DNA of 38,483 nucleotides from an uncultured Clostridia bacterium (GCA_937912175.1 CALDOU010000030.1:1-38483); one strand, 5' to 3'. Counted from the stretch's first letter, positions 1-7,721 are shown. Translations and numbers: made by a program. The notes: generated by a model not told the origin, from the letters alone.

Positions 1-758
1 TCGCTGACAGGTACCCTTAAACATTGTGATGTGATATTTATATCTTTGTTATTGATTATTTTTTTATTTTCTATTTTACCCCAAATTTTCAAAGGTTCCT
101 TTTCTGACTTTTCTTCTTCTCCGGGAATAAATGGGATTATATTATCTTCCATTTCCGGCCAGGTTTTAAAAGTTTTACCGGCTCCGGAAATTGCTTGATA
201 TGTACACACAAGCAACTTTTCTAATTTTTTGTTGAATAGTGGGTGAAGTGCCGGAACATAACATTGAATTGAACAATTTGATTTGACGGCGATAAAACCT
301 TTTTTTGTTCCCAATCTTTTTCTTTGTGTCGGTATAATTTCCATATGCTCTGCATTGATTTCGGGAATTATCATCGGCACGTCAGGTTCCGTACGGTTTG
401 CACTATTATTGGAAATCACCGGACATTCAAGCTTTGCGTATTTTTCCTCCAGAATTTTTATTTTTTCTTTTTCCATGTTTAACGCACAAAAAACAAAATC
501 AACTTTGGAAGCAATTTTTTCTGCATCTTTATTAACGTCAAAAACTATTTTGCTTTCTAATTGTTTGGGTATACAAGATTCCATCATCCATTTGTTTTTT
601 ACTGCTTCTTTATATGTTTTACCGGCTGAATTTGAACTTGCGGCCAGTATTTCTACATTAAACCACGGATGATTTTCAAGAAGACTTATAAATCTTTGAC
701 CGACTGTTCCCGTGGCACCTAAAATTCCTATTTTATATTTTTTAAAATAACTTTTCAT
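1..758 (-). CDS. asd: Aspartate-semialdehyde dehydrogenase (archaeal/fungal-type), 3' end outside window
   Basis: The frame is open from an ATG at 758 leftwards to the window edge: 252 complete codons, with the C-terminal part missing. The enzyme reduces beta-aspartyl phosphate to aspartate semialdehyde, the branch point to lysine/diaminopimelate, threonine and methionine. The N-terminus has a Rossmann dinucleotide loop, GILGATGTVGQRF (about residues 11-23). NNSANRTEPDVPMIIPEIN (117-135) is typical of the archaeal/fungal class of Asd. The catalytic cysteine is C162 in KSNCSIQCYVP, and the segment SGAGKTF follows at 191-197. The ribosome-binding site is weak (AGGTT just before the ATG). The gene is divergent from queA and has its own promoter at 858-887. 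The apparent plus-strand frame at 283-672 is only its antisense shadow. Family assignment is strong; the missing end cannot be judged. Confidence 0.9.
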   Translation of the reverse strand, partial: MKSYFKKYKIGILGATGTVGQRFISLLENHPWFNVEILAASSNSAGKTYKEAVKNKWMMESCIPKQLESKIVFDVNKDAEKIASKVDFVFCALNMEKEKIKILEEKYAKLECPVISNNSANRTEPDVPMIIPEINAEHMEIIPTQRKRLGTKKGFIAVKSNCSIQCYVPALHPLFNKKLEKLLVCTYQAISGAGKTFKTWPEMEDNIIPFIPGEEEKSEKEPLKIWGKIENKKIINNKDINITSQCLRVPVS

Positions 759-834
759 AATAACCTATGAGCTTTGGAATAGGCTTGAAATTTTTTCCGC
801 AGCCCATATCACCGCCTTTTATTATTAACTTCAT
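742..834 (-). other. Candidate 30-codon upstream ORF overlapping the asd start
   Basis: Between the asd promoter and the asd ATG lies a 30-codon frame beginning ATG AAG TTA at 834 and ending TAA at 742-744. It overlaps the start of asd by 17 bases in another frame. It carries six lysines. An internal ATG (tenth codon) follows a purine-rich GGCGGTGAT. It could couple or attenuate translation of asd, because asd itself has only a weak ribosome-binding site. It could equally be chance in AT-rich DNA. I recognise no peptide family. Confidence 0.25.
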
Positions 835-857
835 GTTTATGTTTTATATTTATTTAT

Positions 858-887
858 ATAATATCATTGTATTAAAAAGTATGTCAA
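858..887 (-). promoter_or_regulatory. Sigma-A promoter of asd
   Basis: On the minus strand, TTGACA (882-887) and TATTAT (858-863) are separated by 18 bases. The -35 box is a perfect consensus match. Transcription would run leftwards and leave a leader of roughly 90 bases before the asd ATG. Confidence 0.65.
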
Positions 888-923
888 TTTGATTATTACG
901 CATTTTAATGGCGGGGTTAATTT

Positions 924-931
924 GGTATAAT
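924..931 (+). promoter_or_regulatory. Extended -10 promoter of queA
   Basis: TATAAT at 926-931 is preceded by TGG, which gives an extended -10 (TGnTATAAT) about 40 bases before the queA start. No convincing -35 box lies at the right spacing, as is usual for extended -10 promoters. Confidence 0.5.
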
Positions 932-971
932 GATTAGTTGTAAATAGGTTTTATTTTTGGAGGAAATAAAT

Positions 972-2021
972 TTGATATTGGATTTAAACAAAAAAAGCAC
1001 ATATTATTATGATTTACCCGAAGAACTTATCGCTCAAACGCCTTTAGAACCAAGAGATTCTTCAAAACTTATGGTAATGGATAAAGAAAACGGAAATGTT
1101 TCACACGATATATTTCGCAATATCATTGATTATTTAAGACCGGGGGATTGTTTAGTTCTTAATGATTCCAAGGTTTTACCGGCCCGAATTTTCGGAAGTA
1201 ATGTTTTAACCGGGGCTAAGGTTGAGTTTTTGCTTCTTAAACAATGCGAAGCGGGGAAATGGGAAACATTGGTTAAACCCGGAAAAAAAGCTAAAGAAGG
1301 TTTTGAGTTTGTTTTTGGCGATGAAAATAATGCTGTGCTAAAGGGAAAAATTATTAATGTTTTGCCCGATGGGAACAGAGTTATTGAATTTGATGATAAA
1401 ATAAATTTTTTCGGCAAGCTTGAAAAAATAGGACAAATGCCACTGCCGCCTTACATAAAAGAAAAGCTTAAAAACAATTCAAGATATCAAACAGTATATG
1501 CCAAAGATTTGGGGTCTTCCGCAGCTCCGACGGCGGGGCTGCATTTTACTCCGGAGCTTATGAAAAAGATAAAGGAAAAAGGAATTAAAATAGGTTTTGT
1601 AACTCTTCATGTGGGATTGGGAACATTTAGACCCGTTAAAGAAGAAAATATTAAAAATCATAAAATGCATTCTGAATTTTTTATAATGCCTGAAAAAACT
1701 GCCACTCTTATAAACGAAGTGAAAAATAATGGCGGCAGAGTGATTTCGGTAGGAACCACCAGCTGCAGGGTTTTGGAATCCGTTTATCAAAAATTCGGGA
1801 AAATAATGCACTATGAAGGAACAACGGATATATTTATTAACCCGGGATATAAATTTGGTGTTATAGATGGTCTTATCACAAATTTTCATTTACCGGAAAG
1901 TACTCTTATAATGCTTGTTTCTGCGTTTGCCGGTTATGAAAATATCATGAATGCATACAAAACGGCAGTGGCCGAAAAATATAGGTTTTTTAGTTTTGGC
2001 GATGCTATGGTTATAATATAA
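972..2021 (+). CDS. queA: S-adenosylmethionine:tRNA ribosyltransferase-isomerase
   Basis: QueA transfers and isomerises the ribose of S-adenosylmethionine onto 7-aminomethyl-7-deazaguanine in tRNA, making epoxyqueuosine at the wobble position of GUN anticodons. The protein is about 349 residues, normal for the family. The N-terminal DLPEELIAQTPLEPRDSSKL and the C-terminal segments GLHFTPELMKKI, VTLHVGLGTFRPV and TNFHLPESTLIMLVSAFAG are characteristic. The start is set at the TTG at 972, eight bases after GGAGG (959-963); an in-frame TTG at 957 lies inside that ribosome-binding site and is unlikely. No other queuosine gene is in the window. The gene ends at a strong hairpin shared with the convergent protease gene. 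Confidence 0.95.
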   Translation: MILDLNKKSTYYYDLPEELIAQTPLEPRDSSKLMVMDKENGNVSHDIFRNIIDYLRPGDCLVLNDSKVLPARIFGSNVLTGAKVEFLLLKQCEAGKWETLVKPGKKAKEGFEFVFGDENNAVLKGKIINVLPDGNRVIEFDDKINFFGKLEKIGQMPLPPYIKEKLKNNSRYQTVYAKDLGSSAAPTAGLHFTPELMKKIKEKGIKIGFVTLHVGLGTFRPVKEENIKNHKMHSEFFIMPEKTATLINEVKNNGGRVISVGTTSCRVLESVYQKFGKIMHYEGTTDIFINPGYKFGVIDGLITNFHLPESTLIMLVSAFAGYENIMNAYKTAVAEKYRFFSFGDAMVII

Positions 2022-2043
2022 ATTTACTTGAAAAATTTTTATA

Positions 2044-2080
2044 AAAATAATCTCCACATATTTAACGTGGAGATTATTTT
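2044..2080. terminator. Bidirectional rho-independent terminator between queA and the protease gene
   Basis: A perfect 14-bp stem (2044-2057 with 2067-2080) has a 9-base loop. Its arms begin with AAAA and end with TTTT, so it can terminate both the rightward queA transcript and the leftward protease transcript. Confidence 0.85.
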
Positions 2081-2086
2081 TAAATT

Positions 2087-3064
2087 TTATTTAACAACAG
2101 TATATAGATAATTGCAACTGGAGCACAATTCGTTTTCTTTTTCAACTATAAAAGCTACCGGAATTCCGGGAAATTCACTTTCTGTACGCTTTAATACTTC
2201 CTTATCGTAATTGCTTAAAAAATTATCTAATGATTCCGTTCTTCCTTGAGCTGTTTGAGGGTCCTCGATAAACATTTTACCGTTTTTGTTTATCTCCCTT
2301 ATATTAATAAAATGTAATGAAGAACAGTGGTTTGAAAGAATCATGAAAGGACGTTTTCCGATTTTTGTATAAATATCATTTATGGATTCTTTTAATTGAT
2401 TTTTTGTAAGAGAAGAATTGATATAAACCATTTGATAGGTTAATTTGTTATCGGAAATTTTTTCAATACATTTTTTAATCATGCCGGCATATATACTTGT
2501 TCTTGATGATATATATGCTATTAAAGAATTGTGACTGTGATTTTTTTTCAAATTTTCAAATTCTTTCTGAGGGTTATCGAACAATGAAAGACCTTGATTC
2601 CTTCCCGATTCAAAAGGGGAAATGAACAATGTAAAATATATTTGTTTTAAAAGATCTTCTTGAGAATAATTTATATTATGATATCGTAATAACCCTTGTA
2701 AACACGCTAACCAACACCACATGGCACCTTCTTGGCGAGATGTAATTTTACACTCTGTTAAGTCACGGGTAAAGTTTTTTGAAAACCAATTTTTATATTC
2801 GTCTACTTTTTTTTGATATTTGGGATTTTCTATAGCATCCATGGCTAAATTTACCCCAAAACCTGTAACTATAGATGTTCCAATAACAACTGTAAGAAAT
2901 TTAAAAGTTTCTTTTAATGTGGAACAAGTTGTTGATGCAACCGAACTAACTTTTGTATGAACTGTCTGGCTATTGTTTTCAATTGCAACAGCCGATTGTT
3001 GTAATGGTTGAAATAAAAGCAACGCAGAGGTGAATACTGATAAATATTTTTTAATTATATTCAT
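2087..3064 (-). CDS. Exported papain-like (C39/AvrRpt2-type) cysteine protease
   Basis: The protein has 325 residues. Residues 1-27 form a Sec-type signal: a basic start, the hydrophobic stretch LSVFTSALLLF, and a likely cleavage site after AVA. A second hydrophobic stretch at about 55-75 (FLTVVIGTSIVTGFGVNLAM) could anchor it. The remainder looks like a papain-fold protease. Q111 and C117 lie in SRQEGAMWCWLAC, matching the Q-x(n)-C-W pattern of C39-like and AvrRpt2-like families. H251 (SSLHFINIRE) and D268 (FIEDPQTA) complete a plausible triad. Additional C-terminal cysteines (LCSSCNY) could form a disulphide. The ATG follows AAGGAG, and the gene is a single unit with its own strong promoter. 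The substrate is unknown: it could process a peptide, act on a host protein or remodel the envelope. Fold inference is moderate; function is open. Confidence 0.6.
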   Translation of the reverse strand: MNIIKKYLSVFTSALLLFQPLQQSAVAIENNSQTVHTKVSSVASTTCSTLKETFKFLTVVIGTSIVTGFGVNLAMDAIENPKYQKKVDEYKNWFSKNFTRDLTECKITSRQEGAMWCWLACLQGLLRYHNINYSQEDLLKQIYFTLFISPFESGRNQGLSLFDNPQKEFENLKKNHSHNSLIAYISSRTSIYAGMIKKCIEKISDNKLTYQMVYINSSLTKNQLKESINDIYTKIGKRPFMILSNHCSSLHFINIREINKNGKMFIEDPQTAQGRTESLDNFLSNYDKEVLKRTESEFPGIPVAFIVEKENELCSSCNYLYTVVK

Positions 3065-3094
3065 TATGGTAACTCCTTATCCGGTATTAAACAT

Positions 3095-3123
3095 ATTATA
3101 GCATATTTTTAATAAAAAATCAA
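3095..3123 (-). promoter_or_regulatory. Sigma-A promoter of the cysteine protease gene
   Basis: On the minus strand, TTGATT (3118-3123) and TATAAT (3095-3100) are 17 bases apart, with TGC before the -10 (extended -10). This looks like a strong constitutive promoter. A ribosome-binding site, AAGGAG, follows before the ATG at 3064. Confidence 0.7.
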
Positions 3124-3158
3124 CGCTTTCTTAAACATAAGTTTTGAAAAATTAACGG

Positions 3159-3187
3159 TTGCAATATTTCGAATAATATGTTATATT
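3159..3187 (+). promoter_or_regulatory. Sigma-A promoter of rpsB-tsf
   Basis: TTGCAA (3159-3164) and TATATT (3182-3187) are separated by 17 bases. The transcript would start near 3194, leaving a leader of about 118 bases before rpsB. The promoter is divergent from that of the protease gene. Confidence 0.55.
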
Positions 3188-3215
3188 AAATCAGTTGATT
3201 ATACATGATTACACA

Positions 3216-3285
3216 CGCCGAGGGAATATAAAATACACAGGTGGCTTTTAAAAATAATTTATCTGTTAAAAGCTTAGTTTCGGCG
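3216..3285 (+). promoter_or_regulatory. Structured 5' leader of rpsB (candidate ribosomal-protein autoregulatory RNA)
   Basis: The leader folds into two nested helices. The outer stem pairs CGCCGA (3216-3221) with TCGGCG (3280-3285); the inner stem pairs GCTTTTAA (3244-3251) with TTAAAAGC (3266-3273). The outer stem is GC-rich in an otherwise AT-rich stretch and ends just before two purine-rich tracts that include the rpsB ribosome-binding site (AAGGAGG at 3297-3303). This placement suits feedback control by S2, as known for rpsB leaders in other bacteria. I cannot assign it to a named RNA family. Confidence 0.45.
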
Positions 3286-3311
3286 GAGGAAAAACCAAGG
3301 AGGAATTTTTA

Positions 3312-4079
3312 ATGTCAGTAGTATCAATGAAACAACTTTTGGAAGCGGGTGTTCATTTTGGACATCAAACTCGTAGGTGGAATCCTAAAATGGCTGAGTA
3401 TATTTTTACTCAACGCAACGGAATCTACATTATCGATCTTCAAAAAACCGTTAAAAAGTTGGATCAAGCTTTTAATTTTGTTAAGGAATTAACTCAAGCC
3501 GGAAAATCCGTATTGTTTGTCGGAACCAAAAAACAAGCTCAAGAATCCGTAAAGTCAGAAGCCATTAAATCAGGTTCATATTTTGTAAATGCAAGATGGC
3601 TTGGCGGAATGCTTACAAACTTTTCAACAATTCGCACAAGAGTTAACAGATTAAAACAACTTAAGGCGATGGAAGAAGACGGGACATTTAATCTATTGCC
3701 TAAAAAAGAAGTAGTTAAACTTCGTTTGGAAATTGAAAAACTTGAAAAATTTTTAGGCGGAGTTAAAGATATGAAAGAACTCCCCGGTGCTCTTTTTGTG
3801 GTTGACCCTAAAAAAGAACGTATTGCTGTTGCCGAAGCTAAGAAATTAGATATTCCGGTAATTTCAATTGTAGATACAAACTGTGACCCTGATGCCGTTG
3901 ATTATGTAATTCCCGGTAACGATGACGCCATTAGAGCGGTAAAACTCATTTGCGGCGCTATGGCACAGGCAATTATTGAAGGTAAAGAAGGAGATATATC
4001 TTCCGAAGAAATGCCTGTTGAAGTTTCAGAAGAAGAATTTATAACATCCGAAGAACCTTCTCAAGAAGTGACTGAATAA
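3312..4079 (+). CDS. rpsB: 30S ribosomal protein S2 (uS2)
   Basis: S2 binds the 30S head-body hinge and helps anchor S1-like functions and the mRNA platform. The sequence is canonical: MKQLLEAGVHFGHQTRRWNP at the N-terminus, FVGTKKQAQ, RWLGGMLTNFSTI and PGALFVVDPKKE, then a DTNCDPDAVDYVIPGNDDA segment. The length is 255 residues including an acidic tail (EEMPVEVSEEEF...). The ATG follows AAGGAGGAATTTTTA. The gene is followed by tsf after 90 bases, the usual pairing. The usual downstream pyrH and frr are absent; pgi lies there instead. Confidence 0.98.
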   Translation: MSVVSMKQLLEAGVHFGHQTRRWNPKMAEYIFTQRNGIYIIDLQKTVKKLDQAFNFVKELTQAGKSVLFVGTKKQAQESVKSEAIKSGSYFVNARWLGGMLTNFSTIRTRVNRLKQLKAMEEDGTFNLLPKKEVVKLRLEIEKLEKFLGGVKDMKELPGALFVVDPKKERIAVAEAKKLDIPVISIVDTNCDPDAVDYVIPGNDDAIRAVKLICGAMAQAIIEGKEGDISSEEMPVEVSEEEFITSEEPSQEVTE

Positions 4080-4104
4080 TATTTAAATAATACTGAAATT
4101 TTTT

Positions 4105-4131
4105 GCTGGGCTTTATAAAAATCAGCTCAGC
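4105..4131 (+). terminator. Intercistronic hairpin between rpsB and tsf (possible attenuator)
   Basis: GCTGGGCT (4105-4112) pairs with AGCTCAGC (4124-4131) with one G-U pair and is followed by a T-rich stretch. It may be a partial terminator that lowers tsf expression relative to rpsB, or an mRNA stabiliser. The stem is short and the T-run is interrupted, so the call is tentative. Confidence 0.35.
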
Positions 4132-4169
4132 ATTAATTTTGTTTTGAAATATAATAGGGGGAATTTGTA

Positions 4170-5084
4170 ATGAATTTTACAGCCAAAGACGTTAAAGAAC
4201 TTAGAGAAAAAACCGGTTGCGGAATGATGGATTGCAAAAAAGCGCTTACTTCTTCAAATGGAGATATGGCTGCTGCTGTGGATTTTTTAAGAGAAAAAGG
4301 ATTAGCAGCTGCAACAAAAAAATCTTCCAGAGTTGCTGCTGAAGGCTTGGCTATGGCATACACTAACGAAGACGGAACAGTAGGTGTTGCGATTGAAGTT
4401 AACTCCGAAACCGATTTCGTTGCCAAAAATGCTGATTTTCAATCATTTGTAAAACTTTGTGGCGAAATGGTTATGAAACATAACCCTCAAACCGTTGAAG
4501 AACTTCTCAAAGTTACAACCGAAGACGGCAAAACCATCGAAAGCGTTTTACAAGAAAAGATTTTAACTATTGGTGAAAATTTAAAAATAAGACGCTTTAA
4601 AATGTTTAAGGGTACTGTTGCAAATTATGTTCATGCCGGTGGTAAAATCGGTGTTTTAGTTAACTTTGACGTTGATGATAGCGGTGTTACCAAATCTGAT
4701 GAATTTAAAAATTTTGCAAAAGATGTTTCAATGCAAATTGCAGCGGTCAATCCTTTATATTTGACTCCTTCTGAAGTACCATCTGAAGTTATTGACCATG
4801 AAAGAAAAATTTTAAAAGAACAGATTATTAATGATGGTAAACCGGATAATATTGCCGAAAAAATTGTTGAAGGAAGAATAGGAAAGTATTATAAAGAAGT
4901 ATGTCTTTTAAATCAACCATTTGTAAAAGACGGTAATATGAGCATTAGCCAGTATGTTGATAGCGTTGCCAAAAAATTGGGTACCGAAATCAGAATCAAC
5001 TCTTTTGTAAGATTTGAAAAGGGTGAAGGCTTAGAAAAGAAAGAAGATAATTTTGCCGAAGAAGTTGCCGGAATGATTAAATGA
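4170..5084 (+). CDS. tsf: Translation elongation factor Ts
   Basis: EF-Ts catalyses GDP release from EF-Tu. The N-terminal UBA-like domain reads VKELREKTGCGMMDCKKAL (8-26), and the nucleotide-exchange motif TDFVAKN is at 81-87. The core and dimerisation domains follow (VHAGGKIGVLVNF; the LNQPFVKDGNMSISQYV region). At 304 residues it is full length. The ATG follows a GGGGGA ribosome-binding site. It pairs with rpsB in one transcription unit. Confidence 0.98.
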   Translation: MNFTAKDVKELREKTGCGMMDCKKALTSSNGDMAAAVDFLREKGLAAATKKSSRVAAEGLAMAYTNEDGTVGVAIEVNSETDFVAKNADFQSFVKLCGEMVMKHNPQTVEELLKVTTEDGKTIESVLQEKILTIGENLKIRRFKMFKGTVANYVHAGGKIGVLVNFDVDDSGVTKSDEFKNFAKDVSMQIAAVNPLYLTPSEVPSEVIDHERKILKEQIINDGKPDNIAEKIVEGRIGKYYKEVCLLNQPFVKDGNMSISQYVDSVAKKLGTEIRINSFVRFEKGEGLEKKEDNFAEEVAGMIK

Positions 5085-5220
5085 TTTGTGTTTTAAAAGA
5101 GTTTAAATATTTAAAATAAATTTTAAAGAATAGTTAGGTGTGCTTGATTTTTAATTTTTTCATTTAAAACTCATGGCACCCTTTCTTTTATAAATTTTTC
5201 ATTTTGTAAGAGGCACGCTT

Positions 5221-6522
5221 ATGATTAATATCGACACCCAATATTTAAAAAAATTTATAAATGATAAAGAATTTTTTTGTTATAAAGAAAAATTAAAAAA
5301 AGCCCACGAAAAGCTTTACGATATTTCTAATGAAAAAAATGAATTTAAAGGTTGGATCGATTTACCTTTTAAATATAATCCGGAAGAATTAAAAAGATTG
5401 GAAGCGGCAGCTTCTCGAATAAAAGAAGAAGCGGAAATTTTTGTGGTTATCGGTATAGGCGGTTCATATTTAGGAGCTCGGGCCGCTATTGAATTTTTGT
5501 ATTCCGAAAATTACAATCATCTTTGTAGTGATACACCAAGGGTATTTTTTATCGGTAATTCTGTCAGCCCTCTCGAGATCAAAAACTTATTGGAGATTTG
5601 CAAAGAAAAGGATGTTTGTTTAAACGTCATATCAAAGTCAGGAACTACTACCGAGCCGGCAATAGCTTTTAGAATTTTTAAAGATTTTATGGAAAAGAAA
5701 TACGGAAAATCGGAAGCCGCAAAAAGAATTTATTGTACGACTGATAAGGTTAAAGGTGCACTCAAAAAAATAGCGGATAAGGAAAACTATGAATGCTTTG
5801 AAATCCCCGAAGATGTTGGTGGAAGGTATTCCGTTTTAACAGCGGTCGGACTTTTACCAATAGCAGTAAGCGGAGCTGATATAAAAGAAATTTTACGTGG
5901 CGCAGGTGATGCATGTAAAAAATTTTTTGAATGTGATTTGGAAACCAATGATTGCTATAAATATGCCGTGCTTAGAAATATTTTATATCAAAAAGGTAAG
6001 GTTTCTGAACTTCTCGTTGGGTACGAACCAAGAATGAAAATGTTTTTTGAATGGTGGAAACAGCTTTTTGGAGAAAGCGAAGGGAAGAAACATAAGGGGA
6101 TTTTCCCTGCATCTGCTGTTTTTTCTACGGACTTGCACTCCTTGGGACAATTTATTCAAGAAGGAAGCCCTGTACTGTTTGAAACTGTTTTAAAAATAAA
6201 CGATAATGACAATACTATAAAGATAAATTCAGATTTTGAAAATTTGGATGAGCTTAATTATTTATCCGGTAAAACTATTGATTTTGTTAATGAAAAAGCT
6301 TTTGAAGCCACGACGCTAGCTCATTATCAAGGTGATGTTCCAAATATTGTAATAAACATTGATAACAGCCGAGAATATGGTTTGGGATATTTATTTTATT
6401 TTTTTGAAAAAGCTTGTGCAATTTCGGCTTATTTACTCGGTGTAAATCCATTTGATCAGCCTGGGGTGGAAGCTTATAAAAATAATATGTTTAAATTGCT
6501 CGGAAAACCCGGATATTGTTAA
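5221..6522 (+). CDS. pgi: Glucose-6-phosphate isomerase
   Basis: Pgi interconverts glucose-6-phosphate and fructose-6-phosphate in glycolysis/gluconeogenesis. The SIS-fold signatures are clear: VVIGIGGSYLGARAAIEFL near residue 80, VISKSGTTTEPAIAF near 140, and FSTDLHSLGQFIQEGSP near 300. The C-terminal NPFDQPGVEAYKNNM holds the catalytic lysine region. At 433 residues it is slightly shorter than the roughly 450 common in Firmicutes. The ATG follows AAGAGGC. The 136-base gap before it shows no convincing promoter, so read-through from tsf is possible. Its position after tsf is not the usual neighbourhood. Confidence 0.96.
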   Translation: MINIDTQYLKKFINDKEFFCYKEKLKKAHEKLYDISNEKNEFKGWIDLPFKYNPEELKRLEAAASRIKEEAEIFVVIGIGGSYLGARAAIEFLYSENYNHLCSDTPRVFFIGNSVSPLEIKNLLEICKEKDVCLNVISKSGTTTEPAIAFRIFKDFMEKKYGKSEAAKRIYCTTDKVKGALKKIADKENYECFEIPEDVGGRYSVLTAVGLLPIAVSGADIKEILRGAGDACKKFFECDLETNDCYKYAVLRNILYQKGKVSELLVGYEPRMKMFFEWWKQLFGESEGKKHKGIFPASAVFSTDLHSLGQFIQEGSPVLFETVLKINDNDNTIKINSDFENLDELNYLSGKTIDFVNEKAFEATTLAHYQGDVPNIVINIDNSREYGLGYLFYFFEKACAISAYLLGVNPFDQPGVEAYKNNMFKLLGKPGYC

Positions 6523-6551
6523 TTGAAATTTAAAGTTAAGGAGTTTTTAAA

Positions 6552-7298
6552 ATGGGATTTAGAAATACAGAAGAAGCAAAAAGAGAAGAAAAAGGCATAA
6601 CTTATTTTGTCAGAAAAAATATTAAGGTTAATGAAACTGAATTTGAAAGATTTGCAATCCAAACTCATTTTGTTCAAAGAGGAGAATCTTATTTGGAATT
6701 TATAAACAAGTATGTTTCTCCTTTATATGAAAAAGGCGATATTTTATCCATTAGCGAAAAAGTAATTTCTATGTGTCAAGATAACACAGTGGAAAAAAAA
6801 GATGTTAAAATTGGTTTTTGGGCAAAAACACTTTCTAAATTTGCATCTTCAAACAATCATGGTGTGGCGATGGATGAACCGTATAAATTGCAGCTGGCAA
6901 TTAATCTTGCAGGATTGCCCAGAATTTTATGGGCAAGCTTTTGCTCTGCTGTTACAAAGCTTTTTGGGAAAAAGGGTGTTTTTTATAAAATCGCCGGTCA
7001 CGGAATAGATGGAATAGATGGCTTTTATATGCATTCTTCTTTTGATTTATATCATGATATTGCCCTATTAAACCCCAAAGAGCCTTGTAAAGTTTGTAAC
7101 GAAATACAAAATGCTTTTGGAATAAATTCGATGATAGTCGATGCCAATGATTTTGGCGTTGAAATTTTAGGTAAATGTGATGAACTTAATAGTTTGTCAA
7201 ATGATTTTCTTTCTTCGCTTATAAAAGATAACCCGGCTGGACAATCCGACGAACTTACTCCCATTATATTGATAAAATCTGTTGCATCGCAAAAATAA
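6552..7298 (+). CDS. CofE-like protein (coenzyme F420-0:gamma-glutamyl ligase family)
   Basis: The 248-residue protein resembles the F420-0:gamma-glutamyl ligase (CofE) family found as a stand-alone gene in many Clostridia. GDILSISEKVISMCQ (62-76) matches the CofE strand that normally reads roughly like DVVVVAQKIVSKAEG. The acidic segments GIDGIDGFY (151-159) and DANDFGVEILG (197-207) and the C-terminal GQSDELTPIILI (230-241) also fit. Nothing else in the window suggests coenzyme F420, so it may ligate amino acids to another acceptor, or may act on a cell-wall or tRNA precursor; this is inference. It lies 29 bases after pgi with GGAG upstream and is probably co-transcribed. The family call is moderate and the substrate unknown. 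Confidence 0.6.
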   Translation: MGFRNTEEAKREEKGITYFVRKNIKVNETEFERFAIQTHFVQRGESYLEFINKYVSPLYEKGDILSISEKVISMCQDNTVEKKDVKIGFWAKTLSKFASSNNHGVAMDEPYKLQLAINLAGLPRILWASFCSAVTKLFGKKGVFYKIAGHGIDGIDGFYMHSSFDLYHDIALLNPKEPCKVCNEIQNAFGINSMIVDANDFGVEILGKCDELNSLSNDFLSSLIKDNPAGQSDELTPIILIKSVASQK

Positions 7299-7329
7299 TT
7301 TTTTGAAGCTAAAGTTTAGTGTTAGAAGG

Positions 7330-7358
7330 TTGACAAAATAATGAATTTAATTTATAAT
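7330..7358 (+). promoter_or_regulatory. Perfect-consensus sigma-A promoter of rpmF
   Basis: TTGACA (7330-7335) and TATAAT (7353-7358) are exactly 17 bases apart, both boxes perfect matches. It sits between the CofE-like gene and rpmF and implies strong expression of L32. Confidence 0.85.
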
Positions 7359-7414
7359 AATTAGTACCGATTAGAAACGGGTATTTGTTATGTTTAAGAG
7401 GAGGTGCCTATAAA

Positions 7415-7600
7415 GTGGCAATAGTACCTAAAAGAAAACATTCTAAAGCCAGAAGAGATAAAAGACGTTCGAATGTATGGAAAATAGAAGCTCCCGCATT
7501 AAGCAGATGCGGTAAATGCGGAGGATTCAAACTTATTCACAGAGTATGTAAATCTTGCGGTTATTATAAAGATAGAGAAGTTATTAAAAAAGAAGCTTAA
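7415..7600 (+). CDS. rpmF: 50S ribosomal protein L32 (bL32), zinc-ribbon form
   Basis: The protein has 61 residues, starting MAIVPKRKHSKARRDKRRS. Two CxxC pairs (CGKC and CKSC) form the zinc ribbon, so this is the zinc-binding (C+) form rather than the zinc-free paralogue. The GTG start at 7415 is ten bases after GGAGG (7400-7404). An in-frame ATG at 7385 would add ten unconserved residues and swallow the ribosome-binding site, so it is rejected. The common DUF177 partner (yceD) is not upstream; the CofE-like gene is. It is followed by a hairpin terminator. Confidence 0.96.
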   Translation: MAIVPKRKHSKARRDKRRSNVWKIEAPALSRCGKCGGFKLIHRVCKSCGYYKDREVIKKEA

Positions 7601-7638
7601 TTTATATAATAATTTTAGTTTATATACTGTTATGAATT

Positions 7639-7660
7639 AGAGGAGGAGTAATCCTTCTCT
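7639..7660 (+). terminator. Hairpin terminator after rpmF
   Basis: AGAGGAGGA (7639-7647) pairs with TCCTTCTCT (7652-7660), with one G-U pair and a GTAA tetraloop of the stable GNRA class. ATTTTCTT follows. It separates the highly expressed rpmF transcript from der. Confidence 0.65.
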
Positions 7661-7721
7661 ATTTTCTTCAATTAAAGAAATTGTACAAATTAAAATTTTT
7701 ATTTAAAAGGAATGTGGAAAG

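Noticed and set aside
283..672. Plus-strand open frame near the left edge
   Set aside because: Antisense shadow of the edge-truncated asd gene, which has clear catalytic motifs on the minus strand.
5120..5190. Possible hairpin and terminator between tsf and pgi (GGTG...CACC)
   Set aside because: Only four clean pairs with a large loop; too weak to support.
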